This document shows positions 36,671 to 46,264 of a stretch of 64,000 nucleotides of DNA, in pieces. How positions within the stretch are numbered: position 1 is the stretch's first letter; every line of letters begins with the position of its first letter. A model generated the notes under the pieces. The model searched no databases and had not been told where the DNA came from. It worked only from the letters and a program-made list of their open reading frames with translations. Source of the DNA: Streptomyces griseus (GTDB lineage Bacteria; Actinomycetota; Actinomycetes; Nanopelagicales; Nanopelagicaceae); assembly GCA_945865365.1 (NCBI GenBank), contig CAMBDL010000001.1, forward strand, positions 1 to 64,000, written 5' to 3'. The position numbers and the translations under genes were made by a program.

Positions 36671-36967
36671 GTGGCAACAGATTACGACACCCCCAGAAAA
36701 ACTGATGAAGAACTCCACGAAGAGTCGCTAGAAGAGTTAAAGGCCAAACGTGTCGATGCTCAATCCGGTCAGATAGATGTTGACGAAGCAGAGGCAGCGG
36801 AAACTTTAGAGCTACCGGGCGCCGATTTATCTGGTGAAGAGCTTGCGGTTCGTGTTGTTCCAAAACAAGTTGATGAGTTCACATGCTCGCGCTGTTTCTT
36901 GGTTCATCACATCACTCAACTTGCAAAAGGTGAAGGCGCTAAAGCTGTTTGTAAAGAGTGCAACTAA
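36671..36967 (+). CDS. DUF4193 zinc-ribbon-like protein
   Basis: 98 aa. The GTG at 36671 gives the typical family start MATDYDTPRKTDEEL. The middle is acidic and the C-terminus has CSRC and CKEC pairs around FLVHH, a likely metal site. This family is essentially restricted to actinobacteria, and its function is unknown. Its stop overlaps that of the convergent DUF3093 gene by 4 bp. Neighbours (DUF3093, dut, DUF3159, TrkA) match the order in Streptomyces. Confidence 0.88.
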   Translation: MATDYDTPRKTDEELHEESLEELKAKRVDAQSGQIDVDEAEAAETLELPGADLSGEELAVRVVPKQVDEFTCSRCFLVHHITQLAKGEGAKAVCKECN

Positions 36968-37404
36968 ACTTTCAAAGAGTTTAAGAGCTTTGATAACTCT
37001 TGGCTTTTCTTAGTTGTAATCAGCCAGTAAGGTGTTGAATCTCGATGGTCATTGAGTTCAAGCTTAACGCCATGAGCATTCCAAAAGCGTATCGCTAGAT
37101 ACGCTGCCGGATCAGCATCGCGCGTGCGAATAGTTTTCATCTCTTGTGGAGTTAGTACATGAGTCGAATCGATGTACTGAAGTTCAATATGTGCACTACC
37201 AACACGTACCTCTAGTTCATCGACTTCTATTACTAGTGCTGTTTTCACTCTCAGAAGAATCATGAGGGCCGTGACTATAACCAAAGCCACAAGTGCGGCG
37301 TTATTTCCAAGGGAAACCCATAGCGAAAGAACTACGGATAGTAAGAAGAAATAGATCAAGGCCATCAGCCACAGTGGCATTCGGATTACTTCTCGGTATC
37401 GCAT
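36964..37404 (-). CDS. DUF3093 membrane protein
   Basis: 146 aa with two adjacent N-terminal transmembrane segments (about residues 9-30 and 34-49), followed by a soluble region with YWLITTKKSQEL near the C-terminus. Actinobacterial family of unknown function, commonly beside DUF4193 and dut. A TACCGT hexamer (37412-37417) lies 7 nt upstream of the ATG. Confidence 0.82.
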   Translation of the reverse strand: MRYREVIRMPLWLMALIYFFLLSVVLSLWVSLGNNAALVALVIVTALMILLRVKTALVIEVDELEVRVGSAHIELQYIDSTHVLTPQEMKTIRTRDADPAAYLAIRFWNAHGVKLELNDHRDSTPYWLITTKKSQELSKLLNSLKV

Positions 37405-37411
37405 AGGCGTT

Positions 37412-37428
37412 ACGGTATCGGATAGGCT
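37412..37428. promoter_or_regulatory. Back-to-back leaderless -10 elements (DUF3093 / PaaI)
   Basis: Within 30 bp between divergent starts: minus-strand TACCGT (37412-37417), 7 nt before the DUF3093 ATG, and plus-strand TAGGCT (37423-37428), 6 nt before the PaaI-like ATG. The two promoters would be almost superimposed. Confidence 0.6.
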
Positions 37429-37434
37429 TCATGC

Positions 37435-38019
37435 ATGAGTCGCATTGCAAGTACAACGCCACCCCCTGGTGCGCTGATTCCCCAACGTCACCCACAAGCA
37501 CCTGCCGTAGGAACAAAGATTCCATCACACTTTGGACATTGCTTTGGATGCGGCGAGCTTCACCCCACGGGTCTGCATTTAGTGGCCTACGTTCAAGACG
37601 GTCTCACAATTAGCGCTCAATTCACTGTCACAGAAGATCATCAAGGAGCTCCGGGATTAGCTCACGGCGGTTTACTCTCGCTGGCTTTTGATGAAGCGTT
37701 AGGCAAATTGATGTGGTTACTTCGTGCTCCAGCGGTGACTGCACGACTAGAGACTGATTTTCTAAAGCCAGTGCCTCTTGGTTCGACTCTGTATATAACT
37801 GCAAAGATTACTGGTCAAGTAGATCGAAAAGTTTATGGAAGCGCAGAGGGGCGTTTGAATGCACCTGATGGCCAGCTAGCTCTGAGAGCTGCTGCACTCT
37901 ATGTGATCGTGCCTATGGAACACTTTTTAAATAATGCTCCTAAAGAATATTTAGAGCATATTGCGAAAACTCCAGAAATTCTCGCCTTCGTCGATCCAGA
38001 TTTTGAGATTAACCCTTAA
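37435..38019 (+). CDS. PaaI-type hotdog thioesterase
   Basis: 194 aa. Contains HFGHCFGCG (about residues 33-41) and the hotdog segment GAPGLAHGGLLSLAFDEALG (about 72-91), followed by ARLETDFLKPVPLG, typical of PaaI/4-hydroxybenzoyl-CoA-type thioesterases. Substrate unknown. It is 2 bp upstream of dut; the PaaI-dut neighbourhood is conserved in actinobacteria, though the functional link is unclear. Confidence 0.86.
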   Translation: MSRIASTTPPPGALIPQRHPQAPAVGTKIPSHFGHCFGCGELHPTGLHLVAYVQDGLTISAQFTVTEDHQGAPGLAHGGLLSLAFDEALGKLMWLLRAPAVTARLETDFLKPVPLGSTLYITAKITGQVDRKVYGSAEGRLNAPDGQLALRAAALYVIVPMEHFLNNAPKEYLEHIAKTPEILAFVDPDFEINP

Positions 38020-38021
38020 CC

Positions 38022-38465
38022 ATGAAGCCACTACAAGTGCTAATTACACGCAATGATCCAACGACTCCTTTACCGCATTATGCAAAGCCCGGAGATGCTG
38101 GCGCCGATCTAACTACCACTATTGATTTTACTTTAGAGCCTGGGGAGCGAATGTTAGTTCCAACAGGAATCAGCATCGCTTTACCTGTTGGATACGTTGC
38201 ACTTGTTCATCCACGTTCAGGTCTTGCAATTAAGCATGGAGTGAGCCTGCTCAACTCTCCTGGAACAATTGATGCCGGATACAGGGGAGAGATTTCTTGT
38301 ATTTTAATAAATACTGATCGCACACAAGCGATCTCCTTTAAGAAAGGCGATCGCATCGCTCAGCTACTTATCCAGAGTGTTGAGAAGGTTGAATTCTTAG
38401 AGGTCTCATCCCTTCCCGGATCAAGCCGTGCAGAGGGTGGATTTGGATCGACGGGGAGCTCATGA
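38022..38465 (+). CDS. dut: dUTP diphosphatase
   Basis: 147-aa trimeric dUTPase. All five motifs are present: GDAGADL, PRSGLAIKHGV, GTIDAGYRGEI, RIAQLLIQ and the C-terminal RAEGGFGSTG arm. Removes dUTP and supplies dUMP for thymidylate synthesis. Overlaps the DUF3159 start by ATGA. Confidence 0.97.
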   Translation: MKPLQVLITRNDPTTPLPHYAKPGDAGADLTTTIDFTLEPGERMLVPTGISIALPVGYVALVHPRSGLAIKHGVSLLNSPGTIDAGYRGEISCILINTDRTQAISFKKGDRIAQLLIQSVEKVEFLEVSSLPGSSRAEGGFGSTGSS

Positions 38466-39082
38466 GCGAACACAATCAAGATCGTGACAAGGTGATGAAC
38501 GCTTTAGGTGGCAAGAAAGGTCTCATCGACTCAGGCCTTCCAGCAGTAGTTTTTCTCATAGCATTTAATCTCAAAGATGATCTCAAGAACGCTTTGGCCT
38601 ATGCCGTGATTCTTTCAGCGCTTTTAGCATTTATTCGGCTTGTTCGTAGAGACACTATTCAGCATGCGGTTTCAGGTTTGTTAGGAGTCTTACTGTGCGC
38701 TTATTTTGCTAATAAGAGCGGTAATGCATCTGATTTTTATATTCCAAAACTGCTGACAAACCTTGCATACGGCAGCGTATATTTGATCGGCAACCTTGTT
38801 GGCTGGCCACTGCTGGGAGTTGTATTAGGGCCACTGTTGGGTGAAAACTTTTTATGGCGACATGATCCTGCGCGTAAAGCTGTCTACATAAAAGCTAGTT
38901 GGATTTGGGTTGCAATGTTCTTTGCTCGAATAGCTGTTCAATATCCAATTTACAGAAGTGGAAATGTGAACTTATTAGGAAGCGTCAATTTGGCCATGGG
39001 TTATCCATTATTTTTTGCCGCGGCCTACTTATCATGGCTTGTAATAAAGACGGCGCCGCCAGTTCATAAATCTGAGGATTAA
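38462..39082 (+). CDS. DUF3159 membrane protein
   Basis: 206 aa with about five to six hydrophobic segments (roughly residues 23-60, 70-82, 95-120, 137-155 and 170-195). Actinobacterial family of unknown function, typically in this dut-TrkA neighbourhood. Its stop overlaps that of the convergent TrkA gene by 4 bp. The DUF3710 and OB-fold genes usually found between dut and DUF3159 in Streptomyces are missing. Confidence 0.82.
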   Translation: MSEHNQDRDKVMNALGGKKGLIDSGLPAVVFLIAFNLKDDLKNALAYAVILSALLAFIRLVRRDTIQHAVSGLLGVLLCAYFANKSGNASDFYIPKLLTNLAYGSVYLIGNLVGWPLLGVVLGPLLGENFLWRHDPARKAVYIKASWIWVAMFFARIAVQYPIYRSGNVNLLGSVNLAMGYPLFFAAAYLSWLVIKTAPPVHKSED

Positions 39083-39735
39083 GCGATAAAGCAGGCTTTG
39101 ATCTGAACTTCGGCAGCTGAAGATGCAATGAAGAGAAGTTCATCGCCTGCAGCAAAAACGTCATGAGCCTTGGTGGTAATTACTCGACCGTCACGGACGA
39201 TAGCTGCTAGGGCTGCATCCTCTGGCAAGGCAATCTCTTCTACGGTTTTACCAATGCAGGCAGAACCATCTGGCAGAGTGAGTTCAACAAGGTTGGCTTG
39301 CCCCTTTTTAAAAGAAAATAGTCGTACTACATCTCCAACACTGACTGCCTCCTCAACAAGTGCCGAGATGATTCGTGGAGTCGATACTGCAACATCTACA
39401 CCCCATGACGAGTCAAAGAGCCACTCATTCTTAGGGTGATTAATGCGAGCGACAACACGAGGAACCCCATACTCAGTCTTGCCCAATAGAGATGTCACTA
39501 AATTAGCTTTGTCATCACCAGTTGCCGCCACAAGTACCTGACAGTTATTTAAGTGAGCGTTATCTAGTGATGTAATTTCACATGCATCGGCCATCAGCCA
39601 CTCTGCATCGGGCACGCTCTCTAACTTGAGGGCTTTTGGATCTTTATCAATAAGTAAAACCTGATGACCATTATCAAGAAGTTCACGCGCGATGGCACGC
39701 CCTACGTTTCCAGCTCCTGCAATGGCTATTCTCAT
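39079..39735 (-). CDS. TrkA-type potassium-channel regulatory protein (second)
   Basis: 218 aa: Rossmann RCK/TrkA-N domain with GAGNVGRAIAREL (residues 7-19) and the acidic NAD-binding end LIDKD, then a TrkA-C domain. Regulates K+ uptake by binding nucleotides. Starts inside the end of the preceding TrkA gene (ATGA). No TrkH/TrkG membrane subunit is in the window; in Streptomyces an APC-type permease gene sits next to this pair. Confidence 0.9.
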   Translation of the reverse strand: MRIAIAGAGNVGRAIARELLDNGHQVLLIDKDPKALKLESVPDAEWLMADACEITSLDNAHLNNCQVLVAATGDDKANLVTSLLGKTEYGVPRVVARINHPKNEWLFDSSWGVDVAVSTPRIISALVEEAVSVGDVVRLFSFKKGQANLVELTLPDGSACIGKTVEEIALPEDAALAAIVRDGRVITTKAHDVFAAGDELLFIASSAAEVQIKACFIA

Positions 39736-40400
39736 GGACGATCGCCTTCCGGTGATGCTGCAAGAATGGACTCGACACGTGAAAGATCATCATCGGCGAC
39801 CATGACATGAATCAGATCTCCTTCTTGCAAAACCGTATGCTCGTCGGGAATCATTCCGACGCCAAGGCGTGTAACAAATGCAACTCGTGCAGAAGTTAAT
39901 AGATCTATCAAAAGAATTGACCGACCATACCAATCATTATGAGGATGTATCTCGCAGAGTTGAATTGTTCCACTGGCATCACGCCACTCAGAGCGCGAGC
40001 CCTCGGGTAAAAGTCTGCGAAGAATTTGATCGGTAGCCCACAACACTGTTGCTACGGTCGGAATTCCAAGACGCTGGTAAATCTCAGCACGACCTGGATC
40101 GTAAATTCGTGCAACAACATTGTGTACCCCGTAAGTTTCGCGAGCTACGCGGGCAGCCAAAATATTGGAGTTATCGCCATTACTTACTGCGGCAAAGGCG
40201 TCGGCATCTTGAATTCCCGCCTCAAGTAGAGTGTCGCGATCAAAGCCAACTCCAGTAACTGTACGGCCCTTAAAATCTGGCCCAAGACGCCTAAAGGCTT
40301 CACGCGCTTGATCGATTACTGAAACGGTATGACCAGCGGCCTCAAGTTCGGTAGCTAAAGAAGACCCGACTCGACCGCAACCCATGATGACTACGTGCAC
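39732..40400 (-). CDS. TrkA-type potassium-channel regulatory protein (first)
   Basis: 222 aa, paralogous to the next gene: GCGRVGSSLATEL (residues 7-19), SVIDQA nucleotide-binding end and a C-terminal TrkA-C domain. GTG start preceded by a TAAGTT hexamer (40408-40413) at 7 nt and no ribosome-binding site. The pair corresponds to the CeoB/CeoC genes of mycobacteria and Streptomyces. Confidence 0.9.
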   Translation of the reverse strand: MHVVIMGCGRVGSSLATELEAAGHTVSVIDQAREAFRRLGPDFKGRTVTGVGFDRDTLLEAGIQDADAFAAVSNGDNSNILAARVARETYGVHNVVARIYDPGRAEIYQRLGIPTVATVLWATDQILRRLLPEGSRSEWRDASGTIQLCEIHPHNDWYGRSILLIDLLTSARVAFVTRLGVGMIPDEHTVLQEGDLIHVMVADDDLSRVESILAASPEGDRP

Positions 40401-40407
40401 AGGAGAG

Positions 40408-40425
40408 AACTTACACCCATAGGCT
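40408..40425. promoter_or_regulatory. Back-to-back leaderless -10 elements (TrkA / RNA methyltransferase)
   Basis: Minus-strand TAAGTT (40408-40413), 7 nt before the TrkA GTG, and plus-strand TAGGCT (40420-40425), 7 nt before the methyltransferase ATG, in a 32-bp divergent gap. Confidence 0.6.
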
Positions 40426-40432
40426 TACTTCC

Positions 40433-41647
40433 ATGACATCATCTAAGAAAACACGCGTGGTAGTAGGGGATGTCTTAGAAGTTGAGATTGAAAAGATTGC
40501 CCATGGGGGCCACTGTATTGCGCGCCATGATGGAGCGGTTATTTTTATTCGCCACGCAATTCCGGGCGAAAGATGTCGAATTGAGATTACCTCTGTCGGA
40601 CGTTCGTTTAATCGAGCAGAAGTGTTAGAAGTTCTCGAGAATTCGCCAGATCGAACCGTACCGCCATGTTCCTTTTCTCACCGCTCAGGCTGTGGAGGGT
40701 GCGATTTTCAACATATCTCCATAGCGCGGCAGCGTCAATTGAAGGCAGAAGTCATTACCGAGCAGTTCGCACGTATTGCCACAATGGAGGTCATCGTAGA
40801 AGTAGAAGAGATTGACCAGCCATTACGTTGGCGCACAAGAGCTATTGCGACAACTGATCATAATGGAAAACTAGGTTTTTACGGCTCGCGAAGTCATAGT
40901 GTTATTCCTATCTCGGATTGCTTAACTATCGTTGAGGAAATGGGGCTAAAAGAGTTAACGACAAAAACATGGAAGAGTGATGTTCGTGTAGAGATCGCCA
41001 TATCTAACACAGGCGAACGCAATATTTCTCTTGCGCCTACTCGCGGAGCTGAGAAGGCCCGCTTAACTGAAGGCCCACAAATTTTGCATCAGGTAGTGGG
41101 TGAGAGAACTCTTGAGGTTAGCAACGAATCTTTTTGGCAAAGTCACAAACGTGCGCCAGAGGTGCTTACTCGTGTGGTTCTAGATTTTGCCGAGGTTAAA
41201 GAAGGTGATCATGTCTTAGATCTCTATGGTGGGGTTGGCTTATTCACTTTAGCTTTAATTCCACATGTTGGCCCAAGTGGATCAATTGAACTCTTTGAGG
41301 GATCAAAAAGTGCAACAAGAGATGCTATTCGTAACTTCTCTGAAGATATTAATGTGAAAGTCATCACTGGTGACGTTGCACAATTACTCCCACGAGTAAG
41401 AACTGCAGATGTTATTGTTTTAGATCCACCACGAGATGGTGCAGGAAAAAATGTCTTAATAGAAATTGCACGCATTAAACCTCGCGCAGTTGTTTATGTG
41501 GCCTGCGACCCAGCCGCTCTGGCACGTGATTCTGCTTACTTTTTAGAACTTGGCTATTCGTTAGTTAAAATAAGGGCTTTTGATCTCTTTCCGATGACAC
41601 ATCACATCGAGTGTGTTGCGTTGTACCTACCGGCTAAGGTATCTTGA
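40433..41647 (+). CDS. TRAM-domain class I RNA methyltransferase (TrmA/RlmCD family)
   Basis: 404 aa. N-terminal TRAM domain (to about residue 65), an Fe-S-type cysteine group CSFSHRSGCGGCDFQH (about 81-96), then a SAM domain with LDLYGGVGLFTLAL and the catalytic motif VLDPPRDGAG near 334, with the nucleophile region VACDPAALARD. Acts as a 5-methyluridine methyltransferase on 23S rRNA or tRNA; the exact target cannot be told from the sequence. Confidence 0.9.
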   Translation: MTSSKKTRVVVGDVLEVEIEKIAHGGHCIARHDGAVIFIRHAIPGERCRIEITSVGRSFNRAEVLEVLENSPDRTVPPCSFSHRSGCGGCDFQHISIARQRQLKAEVITEQFARIATMEVIVEVEEIDQPLRWRTRAIATTDHNGKLGFYGSRSHSVIPISDCLTIVEEMGLKELTTKTWKSDVRVEIAISNTGERNISLAPTRGAEKARLTEGPQILHQVVGERTLEVSNESFWQSHKRAPEVLTRVVLDFAEVKEGDHVLDLYGGVGLFTLALIPHVGPSGSIELFEGSKSATRDAIRNFSEDINVKVITGDVAQLLPRVRTADVIVLDPPRDGAGKNVLIEIARIKPRAVVYVACDPAALARDSAYFLELGYSLVKIRAFDLFPMTHHIECVALYLPAKVS

Positions 41648-41677
41648 CACTTAAATCCTTATCTCGGAAGGTGCATA

Positions 41678-44323
41678 ATGAGTAAAAACTCTTTTAACGC
41701 AAAAAAGAATCTAGAGGTTGCGGGTAAGAGTTATGAGATTTTCGATATCTCTGCCATTGAAGGAGCATCAACTCTTCCATTTTCATTAAAGGTTTTATTA
41801 GAGAATCTGCTTCGCACTGAAGATGGCGCCAATATAACTTCTGAGCACATTAAAGCGCTGGCTAACTGGGATCCAACCATTGAGCCGGATACTGAGATCC
41901 AATTTACGCCGGCCCGTGTTCTCATGCAGGATTTCACTGGGGTTCCATGTGTTGTTGATCTGGCCACTATGCGTGAGGCGATAGTTGAACTTGGTGGGGA
42001 TCCTTCCAAAGTTAATCCACTTGCACCCGCAGAACTGGTCATTGATCACTCAGTAATTGCAGATTCTTTCGGCACAAAGGATTCTTTTGAGAAGAACACT
42101 GATATCGAATATGAGAGAAATCAAGAGCGCTATCGTTTTTTACGCTGGGGACAAAGCGCCTTTGATGAGTTTAAAGTTGTTCCACCTGGAACCGGAATCG
42201 TTCATCAAGTTAATATTGAGTATTTAGCTCGCGTTGTTATGACACGTGAGGTATCTGGTGTTCTGCGTGCCTATCCAGATACAGTCGTAGGAACAGATTC
42301 CCACACAACTATGGTCAATGGTTTAGCGGTTTTAGGCTGGGGAGTTGGCGGAATAGAGGCCGAGGCTGCACTTCTTGGTCAGCCAGTTTCCATGTTGATC
42401 CCTCGCGTTGTTGGATTCAAATTAACTGGTCAACTTCCACTTGGTACTACAGCTACTGATATGGCGCTGACCATCACAGAGATTCTGCGAAAAGTTGGAG
42501 TTGTTGGAAAGTTTGTGGAGTTCTTTGGTCCAGGCGTTGTCTCAGTTCCTATGGCTAATCGAACAACTATTGGAAATATGAGCCCTGAATACGGCTCTAC
42601 CTGCGCTATTTTCCCCATTGATGATGAGACGTTACGTTACTTACGCTTAACTGGTCGCAATGAAGATCAGGTTGCGCTGGTCGAAAAATATGCGAAGTCA
42701 CAGGGCTTGTGGCATGACCCATCAAATGCGCCTCGCTTCTCTCAAATAGTTGAGTTAGATCTCTCCACGGTCGTTCCTTCTATCTCTGGACCTAAGCGCC
42801 CGCAAGATCGCATCTCACTCAGTGACTCTAAAGAGGCCTTTGCAAAAATTCTTCCAACCTATTTTTCTGATAAGACTGCAAAGGGTGAAGTAGCAGCGGG
42901 TGCTACCCGTGTGAAAAATGGTGATGTTGTGATTGCTTCAATCACCTCATGTACCAATACATCTAATCCTTCAGTGATGATTGGCGCGGCCCTACTTGCC
43001 AAGAAAGCGGTAGAAAAAGGTCTGACATCTAAGCCATGGGTAAAAACGACCCTAGCCCCAGGATCAAAAGTTGTTACCGACTACTACGACCGAGCTGATT
43101 TAACTCAATATATGCAAGCGCTCGGCTTTCACTTAGTTGGGTATGGATGTGTGACGTGCATCGGTAACTCAGGACCTTTGCCAATTGATATTGGCAAGGC
43201 GATCCATGAAAGTGATTTAGCTGTGACTGCAGTGCTTTCGGGTAACCGTAACTTTGAAGGTCGTATTAGTCCAGATGTAAAGATGAACTATTTAGCATCG
43301 CCTCCCTTGGTTGTTGCATATGCACTTGCAGGAACAATGGATCACGACTTTGAAAAAGACTCATTCGGCAATGACCACGATGGAAACCCTGTGTACCTAA
43401 AAGACATCTGGCCATCACCGCAAGAGATTCAAAGGGTTATCGATGCTTCAATCTCATCAGAGATGTTCACCAAGGATTATGCATCTGTATTTGAGGGCGA
43501 TCACCGTTGGAAGGCGCTTGCAACACCTACGGGCAAAACCTTTGAATGGGACGCTCAATCAACATATGTGCGAAAGCCACCTTATTTTGACAACATGCCA
43601 AAAACTCCAGCGCCCGTAAGAGATATTTCGGGTGCGCGCGTCTTGGCAGTTCTTGGAGATTCAGTAACGACGGACCACATTTCTCCTGCTGGAAATATTA
43701 AAGCCGATTCACCTGCAGGTAAGTATCTAGCTGAGCATGGCATCGATCGTAAAGATTTCAACTCCTACGGTTCACGTCGTGGAAATCACGAAGTTATGAT
43801 TCGCGGAACTTTTGCAAATATTCGACTTAAGAATATGTTGCTCGATGGCATCGAAGGTGGCTTCACTCGTAACTTCCTCAACAATGGCGAGCAGGCAACG
43901 ATTTATGATGCATCAGCTGCATATCAAGAGAGCGGTATTCCATTAGTAATTATTGCCGGTAAAGAGTATGGCTCTGGCTCTTCTCGTGACTGGGCCGCTA
44001 AGGGCACTGCCCTTCTTGGTGTACGTGCTGTACTTGCTGAAAGTTTTGAACGTATTCATCGTTCAAATTTGATCGGTATGGGAGTGTTGCCACTTCAATT
44101 TAAAGATGGAGATAGTGCTGCAAGCTTGGGCCTAGATGGCACTGAGGTTTTTGCAATCGCTGGAATTACTGCGCTCAATACTGGGGGAGTCCCCAAGGAG
44201 TTAGTAGTGAGCGCTGGCGATAAGAAGTTCAGTGCGAGAGTGCGCATAGATACGCCCGGTGAGGCTGATTATTATCGCCACGGTGGCATCATGCAGTACG
44301 TTTTGCGTTCGCTCTTAGGATAG
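41678..44323 (+). CDS. acnA: Aconitate hydratase
   Basis: 881-aa TCA-cycle aconitase. Cluster cysteines are in SCTNTSNP and [10 protein letters not shown]; the N-terminal swivel and C-terminal domain ([12 protein letters not shown] near residue 766) are complete. A clear GGAAGGTG ribosome-binding site precedes the ATG at a short spacing, in contrast to many leaderless-looking neighbours. Homologous in fold to LeuC/LeuD at the window start. Confidence 0.97.
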   Translation: MSKNSFNAKKNLEVAGKSYEIFDISAIEGASTLPFSLKVLLENLLRTEDGANITSEHIKALANWDPTIEPDTEIQFTPARVLMQDFTGVPCVVDLATMREAIVELGGDPSKVNPLAPAELVIDHSVIADSFGTKDSFEKNTDIEYERNQERYRFLRWGQSAFDEFKVVPPGTGIVHQVNIEYLARVVMTREVSGVLRAYPDTVVGTDSHTTMVNGLAVLGWGVGGIEAEAALLGQPVSMLIPRVVGFKLTGQLPLGTTATDMALTITEILRKVGVVGKFVEFFGPGVVSVPMANRTTIGNMSPEYGSTCAIFPIDDETLRYLRLTGRNEDQVALVEKYAKSQGLWHDPSNAPRFSQIVELDLSTVVPSISGPKRPQDRISLSDSKEAFAKILPTYFSDKTAKGEVAAGATRVKNGDVVIASITSCTNTSNPSVMIGAALLAKKAVEKGLTSKPWVKTTLAPGSKVVTDYYDRADLTQYMQALGFHLVGYGCVTCIGNSGPLPIDIGKAIHESDLAVTAVLSGNRNFEGRISPDVKMNYLASPPLVVAYALAGTMDHDFEKDSFGNDHDGNPVYLKDIWPSPQEIQRVIDASISSEMFTKDYASVFEGDHRWKALATPTGKTFEWDAQSTYVRKPPYFDNMPKTPAPVRDISGARVLAVLGDSVTTDHISPAGNIKADSPAGKYLAEHGIDRKDFNSYGSRRGNHEVMIRGTFANIRLKNMLLDGIEGGFTRNFLNNGEQATIYDASAAYQESGIPLVIIAGKEYGSGSSRDWAAKGTALLGVRAVLAESFERIHRSNLIGMGVLPLQFKDGDSAASLGLDGTEVFAIAGITALNTGGVPKELVVSAGDKKFSARVRIDTPGEADYYRHGGIMQYVLRSLLG

Positions 44324-44331
44324 TTCTCCCA

Positions 44332-44337
44332 TAAACT
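44332..44337 (+). promoter_or_regulatory. Leaderless-type -10 (TAAACT) of dxs
   Basis: TANNNT hexamer in the 21-bp acnA-dxs gap, 7 nt before the ATG at 44345. Confidence 0.55.
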
Positions 44338-44344
44338 TCAGGCT

Positions 44345-46264
44345 ATGTTAAGCCAGATTAAGTCGCCGAGAGATTTGGCCAGCCTTTCCCTTGCTCAACT
44401 CAACGACTTAAGCCATGAGATTCGTACATTCCTCATTGAGAAAGTCTCTAAAACTGGTGGCCATCTGGGTCCAAACCTAGGTGTCGTCGAGCTCACAATT
44501 GCAATACACCGAGTATTTGATTCACCTAAAGATGTTGTGCTCTTTGATACAGGTCACCAATCTTACGTTCATAAGATTCTTACTGGACGTGCCGATAGTT
44601 TTGATCAACTGCGTCAGCGCGGTGGAATCTCTGGTTATCCTAACCGACGTGAAAGCGCCGATGATGTTATTGAAAACTCCCACGCATCAACCGCGCTTTC
44701 TTGGGGAGATGGAATATCGCGTGGTTTCCAACTTCAAGGCCACATTGATCGCTCTGTAGTAGTTGTTGTCGGAGACGGAGCCTTAACTGGTGGAATGTCA
44801 TGGGAGGCACTCAATAACATTGCACCGGCTGAGAAGCGAAATTTAATTATTGTCGTTAATGATAATGAGCGTTCGTATTCGCCAACTATTGGCGGAGTTG
44901 CAACCTATCTTTCAACGCTACGTGTGACGAGTGGATATGAAAAGTTCCTCGACTGGGGGAAGGAAGTGCTTCACAAGACTCCAGTTGTGGGCGGTCCAAT
45001 TTTTGACACGCTGCATGGAATGAAAAAAGGAATTAAGGACATAGTTGCACCACAAGGAATGTTTGAAGATCTTGGACTTAAATATATGGGCCCAATTGAT
45101 GGACATGACATAGCTGCCATGGAGCGCGCGCTTGCACAAGCTAAAGCCTATGGAGCACCCATTTTGGTCCATGCGATTACTGAGAAAGGTCGCGGACACA
45201 AACCCGCAGTTGCCGATGAGGCAGAGAAGTTTCATGCAGTAGGAGTTGTTGATCCAGAAACTGGTGAGCCACTATCTAAGAGTGCAACAACGTGGACCAA
45301 GGTCTTTTCCGCAGCGTTAGTTGAGGTTGGTGCTCAACGCACAGATGTAGTTGCAATTACGGCAGCGATGCTTGGTCCTACTGGATTAGATGAGTTTCAG
45401 AAGCGCTTTCCAGAACGAACTATTGATGTTGGTATTGCCGAGCAACATGCTGTGACAAGTGCTGCTGGAATGGCTTTCACTGGCCTGCATCCAGTGGTCG
45501 CTGTGTATTCAACATTTTTGAATAGAGCATTTGATCAAATGCTCCTAGATGTTGCTCTACATAAGGCGGGAGTTACTTTTGTTCTCGATCGTTCAGGTAT
45601 CACTGGTGATGATGGGCCTTCTCACCATGGAATTTGGGATTTAGCGTTGACTGGAATTGTTCCGACCATGCATGTGGCTGCACCCCGAGATGGCGCGCGG
45701 CTACGAGAACTTCTTAATGAAGCTATTGAGATTAGTGATGCACCCTCGATGATTCGTTTTCCAAAAGGGGCAGTGACAAGTGATATTCCAGCATTTGAAC
45801 GTCGTGATGGCATAGATGTTCTCTATCGAGGCGAGAGCGCTGATGTCTTAATGATTAGCGTTGGAGCAATGGCATCGGTGGCAGTAGAAGCGGCATCGCA
45901 GGCATATCGCGAGGGTGTTGGAGTGACGGTTATAGATTTACGGTGGGTTAAACCCTTACCGCAATCTCTATTGACCATGGTCTCGCGCTATTCAACTCTC
46001 GTTGTCGTTGAAGATGGAATTCGACATGCAGGTATTGGCAGTTCAATCTCTGAGATGCTACGAGATGCTGGCATAGAAATTCCGCTGCACTCAATTGGAG
46101 TACCACTTGAGTTTATTGAACACTCTAAGCGCAGTGAGATATTGAGCGATTTAGGAATTACTGCTCAAAATATTGCCCGAAGTGTTGTTGAGTGGAGCAG
46201 TACCTTTAAAGAAGAGATGCAACCCCAGCAGGATGAAAACGCTTCCCGCAAACAGAGTCGCTAA
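44345..46264 (+). CDS. dxs: 1-deoxy-D-xylulose-5-phosphate synthase
   Basis: 639-aa thiamine-diphosphate enzyme, first step of the MEP isoprenoid pathway. Thiamine-binding motif GDGALTGGMSWEALNNI is near residues 145-161 (GDG...N type); the transketolase Pyr domain has DVGIAEQHAVT near 361, followed by the GDDGPSHHGIWD loop near 421-432. It uses the cofactor that ThiL completes. The last 59 bp overlap the 3' end of the convergent fadB gene, so the final 19 residues are shared coding DNA. Confidence 0.97.
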   Translation: MLSQIKSPRDLASLSLAQLNDLSHEIRTFLIEKVSKTGGHLGPNLGVVELTIAIHRVFDSPKDVVLFDTGHQSYVHKILTGRADSFDQLRQRGGISGYPNRRESADDVIENSHASTALSWGDGISRGFQLQGHIDRSVVVVVGDGALTGGMSWEALNNIAPAEKRNLIIVVNDNERSYSPTIGGVATYLSTLRVTSGYEKFLDWGKEVLHKTPVVGGPIFDTLHGMKKGIKDIVAPQGMFEDLGLKYMGPIDGHDIAAMERALAQAKAYGAPILVHAITEKGRGHKPAVADEAEKFHAVGVVDPETGEPLSKSATTWTKVFSAALVEVGAQRTDVVAITAAMLGPTGLDEFQKRFPERTIDVGIAEQHAVTSAAGMAFTGLHPVVAVYSTFLNRAFDQMLLDVALHKAGVTFVLDRSGITGDDGPSHHGIWDLALTGIVPTMHVAAPRDGARLRELLNEAIEISDAPSMIRFPKGAVTSDIPAFERRDGIDVLYRGESADVLMISVGAMASVAVEAASQAYREGVGVTVIDLRWVKPLPQSLLTMVSRYSTLVVVEDGIRHAGIGSSISEMLRDAGIEIPLHSIGVPLEFIEHSKRSEILSDLGITAQNIARSVVEWSSTFKEEMQPQQDENASRKQSR

